From the NCBI GenBank assembly GCA_030386875.1, contig CM059576.1:63363581-63427580 (forward strand): a DNA stretch of 64,000 nt, given 5' to 3'. Below are positions 55,938 through 64,000 of this stretch, piece after piece. The notes under the pieces were generated by a model. The model saw only the letters and a program-made list of their open reading frames with translations, ran no database searches and had not been told where the DNA came from. The DNA comes from Morinoia aosen. Taxonomy: Eukaryota; Arthropoda; Malacostraca; Amphipoda; Talitridae. The translations under genes and the position numbers were made by a program. Position 1 is the stretch's first letter, and the number at the start of each line of letters is the position of its first letter.

Positions 55938-58900
55938 GAATCCCCCGTGGCCGAACAAATCACAAGCTCCAGCTTGTGCTCGAAAGGCTTATCTTCGACG
56001 TTGCTCACACGTGCAGCCGACGCCTTAAATGCGTGGATCATGGAAGAGTCAAGATGCTTACAACTGGAGTTTGCTCTTCTGGCGAGCGCTGGTTTAGAGT
56101 CGTCAAATGAAGGAGTCATTATAGTTGTCCTATGGGCAGAACCGTGTCCTATAGATGACACCGACTTCTCCCTCCGTTGCGTGGATCACTGCAGTAGTCC
56201 TTGAGAGTGAAAACCCTCGGAAGTGTAGCGAACACTTCCAAATACACCCAAGTCGTATAGTCCTGGGCTGCATAACTTGCTCCACCACTTTGCAGAAGTC
56301 TTATAGAGATCTCCGAAATATATTCCGTGTGTCGTCGGTCGAAGTGGACTACTATCTCGTGGAGTTCATCATCTTTTTTGGGGTTGCGTAGGATTCGCTG
56401 CCTTTATGCTGAGATCTTTGAGTTGATACGTTGATTTTCATCTGGGCCTCCGTATTATTTTCATCGTCGTTGATTACATCAGAAGCCGTCGTCGTCGAAT
56501 CCATCCGAAGTCCGAAGTCGTGATTGAAATCCCAATGTTGAGCTGTCCTTTAAATTTTAAATGCCAGTCGTTTTCTATTCACAGTGCCTCAGTAGAAAAT
56601 TAACTGCGGTCGTCGACCCAGTCCACTGATAAGAAATTTTCTTCGCGTACTCGTTTTCTACGAGTCGGTGTGCGAGCTCTGGTCTGCCGCTGCGTGTCGT
56701 GCCTCAAGCGTCGAGGTAGATGGTGGGGTAGGGAGCAGGGGCGCAGCGCATGCGTGGCCAACCCGTAGTAGTGATGCCGTCCGAGCAGGGCGACCGTGAT
56801 GCGTCTGTGGTGGAGTCTCTCACCACTCTTGATGACTGGCGAGTGATGGTGCGCCGGCGCAAGCGTTCCACCGCGCTCAGCTGATGTCATCCACCATTCC
56901 TGAAAGGTCAATCCCATTAAGTGTTTGTTCTGATGTTCTTCTTTAATTTTTCCCAAGTCTCCCTCTATATCACGTCAACCAAGTCTTCCCTCTCAAACTC
57001 CCAAGTATTTACAAAGGGACTTAAGCATCCTACGTTTGAATTTTACGTTATTATAAGCAAATTACGAATAGAACATAAGGTTCAAAAAATTATTTAAGTA
57101 TAGATCGCAAAGTTTAAAATTAATTACATCCTACGAGTACACACACATTTACGGAATTATCGAAATACATGAAAGCGAAATAAAATTGAACTATTTTCCC
57201 CACACAGAAATATTAATTACAAAAATAATACATAGTATTTAAATTAGACCAACTCGACGCAATGAAATTCATAGTTATTTTCCGGACCAGTAGAACGTTT
57301 GAGCAAACATATTAATACGAGATCGTCGAGATTGAATAAACCCGTTTGAAACAAATCATCACCCTTATGAAGTTTTAGATTTCTGAATTACCAATTCACT
57401 GTATTATTCAGATGGATTATGGATTATCGTGACTTCACAGCTGTTTCCATGTTATTAATCCATATCGCTCATAGCTAGAATCATTATGTGACGTACCTCG
57501 CAGGTAACTAATTATTTTAAAAGTAATAGTAAATCTAATTCATTAGATATTTGCCAAAATTAAATCGATCCGTGGAACCGTTATTAAATTTTGGAAACCT
57601 TAACTAACTAGTAACTCTAATAGCAGACAAATGTCTCCAGTTTACATTCATTCTCATTGGAATAACGTCGCTGGTAATTGGAATTAAATTTATTGTACGT
57701 AATCCAAATAATTGATCAAGAAATCGCACATCATATATTGGAAAAAGATTAAATTTATTATACGTTGACTTTAAATTGTAATAGCAATTCCCAGCATCCG
57801 TAGTAAATTCTCAGACAAATTTCGTGTAAGATCGTTAGTATTTACTGATTACATCGCATAAATTTCCCGTAGCAATAATGAATTTAATTGAATTTTGTTC
57901 TCGCACGTTATCAAATTAAAATTTATTTGAAAGCGTAAAGTATTACATCTAAAATTTACCAATCCGTGGTTCGTGAGATTTTACATTCGTGCTCTACGAA
58001 ATTTTTTGTCGTCAAAGCTGTGGTGAGCCTTGCGGCTGCTCCCACGATGACAACAAAGGAGCTTTGTTCGTGCTTGGATGCCAGCCTGAACACGGGTGTG
58101 GCTCGAGTGCCGGGAGTCCTATACTCCAGATATTGAAATAAAATTATCTATAAGCTGGTTTTGGTCATCATTATTTAAATTTTGAATAAAAATTCACATG
58201 ATATTGACATAATTATGCCGTGGTATCCGCAGTAATTTGTTTGATGAACGTCGAATAAGAAATTTTCACACGCAGCAATGATGAAATAATTAAATTTTTA
58301 CGTTCTCACATGTAATTAAATTTATTTTTCATTAGAAAAACGTAACCTATTACATGCCCAGATTAAGAAAATCGTGATTCACAACATTTATCGTTCGCAT
58401 TATTGAAGTTTAGAATCATGGAAAGCTGTTGAGTGTGGCTTTGTGACCATTTCTGCTGGCGAACGAGCGATCTGTTTACATTTGGCCTTCCATCGGCTCG
58501 GGGTACGCGAGGCTGTGGCTTGGGTGCCAAGAATGTTCGATTCAATATTCGTCTCCAACATAGCATGTTGTTACATTTCAGTTTTTACATTACAGTTTTA
58601 ACGTTGGGTAGTGCAGAAAATGTTACATACATGGTAGTTAAATTTAATTGATGGAGGGATACGTTGCACATCCGTACCTATTATGAGTCTATCGACAACA
58701 TTGAAATATGAAATATTAATACAATATTACTTTATCGTTCCAAATGACATTCTGCAAATAAGTATTCATTAGGAAGAGAGAGACGAGATGATTCAGATAA
58801 AGAAATTATTTTTAGTCGGCCAAATATCAATTTTTAAATTTGAATGTTTGAATGCACGTATATATTTTTTCGGAGGTATAAGTTCGGTAGGCATGAGATT

Positions 58901-58956
58901 TTACAGTAACATTTACGTTTAAAGCAAAACTCAAATCCCACCGCTCAGCCGCCATA
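55938..58956. other. Internal region of the LTR element
   Basis: ORFs are short: 56600-56956 (minus, 118 codons, His/Arg-rich low complexity) and others lack domains. A diverged direct duplication of about 330 bp (57790-58135 and 58215-58540) contains the GC-richer blocks near 58020-58130 and 58440-58530. No retroviral or retrotransposon protein motif was found in any frame I examined. Confidence 0.6.
58936..58954 (-). promoter_or_regulatory. Candidate primer binding site
   Basis: On the minus strand TGGCGGCTGAGCGGTGGGA starts two bases inside the 5' LTR. Read on the plus strand it looks like a tRNA acceptor/T-arm end finishing in CCA (CAAATCCCACCG...GCCGCCA). This sets the element's orientation to minus. 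The tRNA is not identified. Confidence 0.6.
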
Positions 58957-60233
58957 TGTCGTGACCCTCTTTATTTTGTCTCGCTGAGGTCACGGTCTTC
59001 ATTTTCTTCTGCCGTCATTCTTTGTTGCGATGCATGATATTTTCCTTGTGATATTATTAGTCGTGACATTAAGATTATTCGTCACATTTCTTTTATTTTC
59101 TACTTGTTAATATCAAGGTAGCTGCCACCAACTCAGAGTAAGTCTGAGTAAATATTTAATTCAATCTTTGGTGAGCGTTTCGAGCGACTTAAGGCCATAA
59201 ATTAATCGTGCATTCTAGCCGTGTTTCCTGGCTTCAAACATTATTACTTTCCTTCTGAATCATATCATCCTCCTTTCCTAACTATCTAAAGGATATGAAG
59301 AACACAAGGACATTAAAGAAATTCGCTATTGGACACAGGAAAATATTGAGACATTAATCATCGGAAATACGCATTAATTTAACGCACGCGATCTACGCAT
59401 TCACATCCTAATATACTCAGAAGTTTGAGTGGGGACTGGGGTTTGACATGAAATCAGAGGGAAACTTATCTTGAGATTTGGAGATTGGTCTCGCAGTCTG
59501 AATGTCGCCTGGCTGGCGCGCTGGGGCAAGATCACCATGTTTGGTTGAGGGCAGAGAGACCAGGTTGATGGCTGGGACTATGCCGACAGTAGCAGTTTAC
59601 GTTGACAATCTCTAGTTTACGTTATTGGCACTGCAGTTGAGTATTCTTGAAGTTAATCACTTTCGAGCGAATGAGGGCACAGATATTCTAGGATGGCTTT
59701 GAGTAGTGAATTTAAGAGGCAAGGCCTCGGCCCAACTGGACCAAGGTAGAGGAACAAACTCGTATGCGGCTTCTTGTGATCGTGTCCTAGCCTCTACTGC
59801 CCGCTCTCCCTCAGGCACCCGCGCTCGGCGTCACCTTGAGGTGCCAACTCTGAATAACAACCTAACAAGGTTACCAATAAGAACGTGATATATCCCTACA
59901 ATCGAATAGAAAACATACATCATTAACCTTACCCTCATTACTATATAAAAATCCCCACAAAACAATGTTAAACATATGAATTAAAGCAAATGAAGACATC
60001 CGTTGAGGTTCTTGGCATCTTCGGCTGGCGTGATCGTTCGCTACTGGTATCGGCGACGTTCGAACGTTGTTCCTGAAGAGTCGATTGTTCTAGAATTCAA
60101 CGATGTGATGCTTTCTCGCAGAAATCAGGCTTAATATTCGGTCTTTTGAATCATTTATGAATAAGTCGTTGGCCGGACGATTATTCGGATCCTTAGCGAT
60201 GTTCCGTACACAGTTATGCGGAGAAGCATAACA
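58957..60233 (-). repeat. 5' LTR of the non-autonomous element
   Basis: It is the same length as the 3' LTR. The one difference noticed is CAATCTTTGG here against CAATCTTCGG at about 54874. The near-identity indicates recent insertion or recent gene conversion. Confidence 0.9.
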
Positions 60234-60826
60234 CATGCACATGCATAAAGCAAACTCTTTTTCCCAGTAGAGAATCCTGATTTGACGTCCTCCGTTAATT
60301 CAACCTGTAAATCGTTTATCTCATTTGAGGGAAGTGAGTAGAAAGCTCCGCCTTCTTTAATGAATTCTTGGAGCGCGGTTACGAGTTTATTTAGAGCTCC
60401 AGGGTCTTTCGCTGTTACGCTGCTGTGCATTACTTCATTACGGAGATCTTTGAGGTATTTTACTTTGGCCAACAAGTTTGCAACTATTCTAGCATCCTTT
60501 TTTATTTTGAAAAGGTCACAATACAAGTGACAAAGCGCTGTCATATCCATATTGAGAGTATCGCTCTCAGTCTCCAAGATTTGAGCGGAGATGCCACACA
60601 ACTTTTTCCAACTTATATTACTAAACGCTGCACCGTTTAACCTCTCAAAATAGGCCCGATATGTTTCGGATAGGTGCTTGTCGCTGCATTCCTTGTCCAC
60701 GAAGATACGTACAAATTTGGGACTTAGCTCCAAGTGACCCATTATGACGTTGTAAGTTGCCTCCATGTCGTCAGCTAAGGATGTTGACAGCGCAGCAGCT
60801 GTGCTTGCACTCCCGCTTGCAGTCAT
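60234..60826 (-). CDS. HEPN-NACHT protein gene, N-terminal HEPN part
   Basis: ATG at 60826 opens a frame of 197 codons up to the LTR element. After a Ser/Ala-rich start, residues ~20-170 look alpha-helical. They contain LKDLRNEVMHSS, an R-x4-H motif (R129 to H134) of the type that marks HEPN domains. The overall pattern resembles the DZIP3-type HEPN found in front of NACHT domains in several animals. HEPN domains with this motif are often RNases in bacterial and some eukaryotic systems, so a nuclease or adaptor role is possible but not shown. Across the CATG site the frame matches the NACHT exon, giving about 613 codons to the donor. As assembled, this half reads about 24 codons into the LTR before a stop. 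Confidence 0.8.
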
Positions 60827-63147
60827 CTTGCAGTATGTGTGAACACAACTTCAGCTCACGTACACTGAATCCTCATGAAAAACAGGGGCAAATTTTTCCG
60901 GTTTCAAGGAATGTACCCAAATGATATTCACACCACTTTCTGCTCAGAATAATTGAATTTAAAAAAATTGCTTCAATAGACTTAGCAAAATTCATATTAC
61001 GAGTATATACAGCTGATGAGTGAACGAAAGTACTTGCACGCATGGTATGTTACGCATATTAAACTGTTAGTAGGCCGACACACACGAAAATCCAGCTGAT
61101 TATAACTCTAGATGGTCGAACTAATGAAATGAGATAAAAGATAAGATTTATCATGGACACGGATTCATGAACAACAAAAACATGTTTGGTTCTTAAGAAA
61201 AAATACTGAAATATGACAGTAAAATATTCTAAAACACTAACTCTTATTTTATTAAATTGTCGTGCACAAAAAAATCTTCTAGCATTCTCGACGCTTGAAG
61301 AACATGATTCTAGGAACTTCGATGATGGTTCACACAGTCATCTACAAAAACGTTACTGTTGCCGAAGGTCTCAGGTAACGGTCAATGCCTCAAGCAAATG
61401 GACTACCAGAATTTTCTTTTCAACAATTCATTGAACTCCGTCCGGAGGGAATTTCATGCAGATTGATTGCTCCCAAATTGAATAAACAAAATTGTATGGC
61501 AGCTCTCATTATTAAAATTTTTTATAAATATGGTGCAACCATTGATTTACCAGATTCAAGTGCATGCTTATAAAGGTAAAAAATCAGTCGCTGATTATAA
61601 AAAATTTTAAAAATAATCTTGACGCTTTTGATGCAAAAGGGACAGAATCATCAGCAGAAAACACACGGGTTTAAAGATTTGACATTTCGTAAAATTTTCC
61701 TCCTAACAAAAAAACATATTGTGAACTTTTTTAAAGTTATAAAAAAGAGCACCCAAAGAAAGAAAATGAAATTTTAAAAATTTATCCTTATATATCTATC
61801 CTCTAATGAGACGTGAATTGAACTGTACCGGTGTCATGGCTCTCTTCATGATGGAAGACTGAAGGAATATCCTATGAACCTGAAAATACCTACTGTTAGG
61901 AACGGAAGTGGTAGCATATATTTTTGGAATGTTACTGATTCAACATTATACAAACCGTCTCTCAAGAATTAAAGGTTTCGTACACACGTATTTTACATGA
62001 GTTCGTTCGGTTAAGTACTTTTGTCCTGAACCACGCTTGTTTTTGTTGTAAATGGATCCTAATGGTTAGAAAACCTAATAATTCTTTTACATCTATCGTT
62101 TCATCATAAAAAATAATTAGCAGACAGATCTTTTGCATGTTCGCTCACTGACAGTTGAGGGAACCGAACGGTTGGTGCCATTTGACATTTCAAAATTCAT
62201 AAAAAATACTTCAGGAGTGAAATAAGCTCTGAGGTATTCACATGTTGATAACATTCGAATAGACATTTATAGCACTAAAGTTTTTGTAATTTGGCCATAC
62301 GGAATTTACCCGCCTCCCCACCCTAACATAGCGGGACCTACGCCTCTCCAACGTAACCTAATGGAACCTAAGCATCCCCAGCCTGACTTAGCTGAACGTG
62401 ACGGAACATGTCCTATTGTTTTGATTAACATCATGACTCTTTCTAAAATAGTTAGCGGCATGTGGAGATAAAAACACAGGGTTTAAATACGTGGCATGAT
62501 CGTTAACAACACATTTCCACACCATTTTCTGAGTAAAGCGGAGTTAAACCTTCTGAAATTTCAAATTTTCATCACAAACAAGTACGTGAAAAATGACTCT
62601 AGTTTACCAAATTTTGACCATTTTTGTGATGCAGGCGGCAGAAGATTTGAAGATTTTATCGGATCGACCTGATATATGAAACCTAATAAAGTGATAAATT
62701 TTACCACACTTCATTGCAATAGCAAAGGTAATTATGAACATTTATAAAAATGGGATATTTGATCAGTAATGACATTTTTTGACTATTTTTCGAAATTTTT
62801 GCACGTCGGCGGCTCGTGAAGATATTGACGTAGAGGGCTAATATTTTGCACGCATTATTTTCATGTGATTTAACAATTTTTAAGCACTATAGCTTTATCA
62901 GATTCAAGAAATTGAAAAAGCGCTTTACCCTACTATGGCTAATTAAAACATAAGCCAAGTAAACTAGACTGTGGGCCTCAACTTTAGAGACGATATGGTG
63001 ATGATTCTAGACGTGTCAAAAAGACATCATGAACAGACAAACATACACATGGACAAGGTCAGAGCGAAACACAGAGCACATCACTAATACGATATATGTA
63101 GCTTACTTAATTTTTTAACCCGATTCGTCACTGCTGTCAGTTTTCAG
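60827..63147. other. Upstream flank of the HEPN-NACHT gene; no other gene supported
   Basis: No clear TATA box was recognised immediately upstream of ATG 60826. The sequence just before it (CACACATACTGCAAG) could also be a splice acceptor. The plus-strand ORFs 61213-61434 and 61385-61573 show no domain. Confidence 0.4.
62312..62408 (+). repeat. Three degenerate ~31-bp tandem units
   Basis: Successive units share CC-CCCCA-CCTAAC-TAG-GGAACCTA-G: CCTCCCCACCCTAACATAGC, CCTCTCCAACGTAACCTAAT, CATCCCCAGCCTGACTTAGC. The composition stands out from AT-rich flanks. Confidence 0.6.
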
Positions 63148-63247
63148 CTTGTCCTCCCGCAAGATTAACCAGATCAACGCCCGACAGGACAATTACCGGT
63201 TTCCGAGCCCAGAGTTTTTTGCGGTTCTACACCATCACAAACCATGA
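63148..63247 (+). CDS. Possible terminal exon, plus strand
   Basis: The strong acceptor GTCAGTTTTCAG precedes a 32-residue frame (SSRKINQINARQDNYRFPSP...HHHKP) ending in TGA, in a G+C-richer island. No AATAAA was found close by and no partner exon is known in the window. The family is not recognised. Confidence 0.3.
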
Positions 63248-63733
63248 AAGGGACTTTCCATCATATTTGCAAGAAGAAGAGCGTTCTAAATTATATTCAA
63301 ACATTTGCTGATAAAAGTGTCTTGGCACTGGCCAGCGGAATCATTGACAAAAATTTACATTTCAACACGTTCTCTTGGGGAAGAAGACTCTCCTTACATC
63401 CAAACTGATGAATATGAACCACGGAAGCACGTGTGTCGATGAGGATTGCAAAGCGGGAGAAAATTATAAGTTTTGATCCGATTCCCTCAGAATGCAATTA
63501 TTCATTTTACAGTGCAAATTTCACATAGGAAATTAACTCGGAATTTTATCGTAGAGACACTGGAATGCAGAATTTTGAATTATTTAAACATAGAAACGAC
63601 TCTTTTAAACCCTATATAAACAAATGAGGAACTCGTATAGTTTCAGTGACGACTAGCAGATCGAATTCGCCGTAGTCTGAAGTTTATTGCATTTACTTAT
63701 TAATTGTAATTTATGTTCAGTACCAAAATTCAG

Positions 63734-63870
63734 TAACTGATGTTGCATTTGTTGCTATTGAAAGAATAGTTCGAAAATTAAACCGAGCACGAGAAATACG
63801 TGGTGCATTCATGAGTAAAGGTGAATTAGCTTTATATCACATTGAACGGTTGAATCCATGTAGAGTATAA
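63734..63870 (+). CDS. Possible exon, plus strand
   Basis: After the acceptor CCAAAATTCAG a frame of about 44 residues is rich in charged helix-forming residues (ERIVRKLNRAREIRGAF...). It ends at a TAA or at the donor AGA|GTATAA just before it. Its phase relation to the exon at 63148 cannot be tested because that exon ends in a stop. The family is not recognised. It could also be a transposon remnant. Confidence 0.3.
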
Positions 63871-64000
63871 ATTGGACAAAATGATAGAGTTTTTATTTCT
63901 ATTAATTTGTTTCAAACATTGTACTACAGGTTCCACCGTGAAGTCAGTTTTTAATAATATAAATTGATAAGAAAAAGCAGCAACGCTGTTTTGAATCGGT

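Larger units (their letters stand above)
54661..60233 (-). mobile_element. Recent LTR retrotransposon without gag-pol, inserted in the HEPN-NACHT gene
   Basis: The element is 5573 bp, with two 1277-bp LTRs in which I saw a single substitution and a CATG duplication. A candidate primer site points to minus orientation, the same as the gene. A GGGGGATT stretch next to the 3' LTR could be a short polypurine tract. The ~3.0-kb internal region shows no gag, protease, RT or integrase. It is thus a large non-autonomous LTR element (LARD-like) that depends on enzymes of another family. The parent superfamily cannot be told. Confidence 0.9.

Noticed and set aside
56600-56956. 118-codon His/Arg-rich ORF inside the LTR element
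   Set aside because: Low complexity, no similarity to gag, pol or env; probably a GC-rich non-coding block.

Overview
The window looks like AT-rich nuclear DNA of an arthropod, most likely an insect. The reasons are the mobile-element content (Pao/BEL LTR element, Tc1/mariner-type elements, Penelope-like and two non-LTR reverse transcriptases), short coding islands bounded by eukaryotic GT-AG splice signals, and AATAAA signals shortly after stop codons. No operons, bacterial-type genes, rRNA, tRNA or CRISPR arrays were seen. The species cannot be named from sequence alone.

Layout. 0-1 kb: a cluster of hairpins and inverted repeats, then one copy of a dispersed GC-richer repeat. 4-13.5 kb: five short minus-strand candidate exons with good splice sites (one or two host genes, product unknown), with a decayed Penelope-like element inside (11.3-12.4 kb). 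14.5-23.2 kb: a nearly complete Pao/BEL retrotransposon (minus orientation, 1.28/1.30 kb LTRs, 5-bp target duplication AACAT). It is inserted in an older mariner-like transposase copy, and its pol is broken by two frame changes and a YMDN catalytic box. 25.6-27.0 kb: the last two exons and polyadenylation signal of a minus-strand gene of unknown function. 27.1-28.1 kb: a 995-bp mariner-like element with ~97-bp terminal inverted repeats. 28.5-33.0 kb: a minus-strand terminal exon, a transposase N-terminal fragment, an RTE-like reverse transcriptase, a Tc1 fossil and a pair of 131-bp direct repeats. 35.8-38.5 kb: a possible small three-exon plus-strand gene. 39.5-44.5 kb: isolated minus-strand candidate exons, a cruciform-type repeat and a TATA-bearing promoter candidate. 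44.9-46.3 kb: a decayed jockey/CR1-like element. 46.6-51.3 kb: a domain made largely of degenerate repeats, including a 1.23-kb foldback with 21-bp arrays in both arms.

The most notable locus is at 53.4-60.8 kb (minus strand). It is a HEPN-NACHT protein gene: an N-terminal HEPN-like domain with an R-x4-H motif, followed by a STAND/NACHT NTPase with clear Walker A and Walker B motifs. A 5.57-kb LTR element splits the coding exon between the two domains. Its LTRs are each 1277 bp and I saw one difference between them, so the insertion is recent. The target duplication is CATG and the element has no gag-pol. The empty site would be in frame. The LTR also supplies an in-frame ATG to the NACHT half and a stop to the HEPN half, so two separate products are conceivable. 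A strong splice donor at the end of the NACHT ORF suggests further C-terminal exons.

Most other sequence is AT-rich and shows no recognisable genes. Single-exon predictions rest on splice motifs, phase agreement and coding appearance only. They are ranked accordingly.
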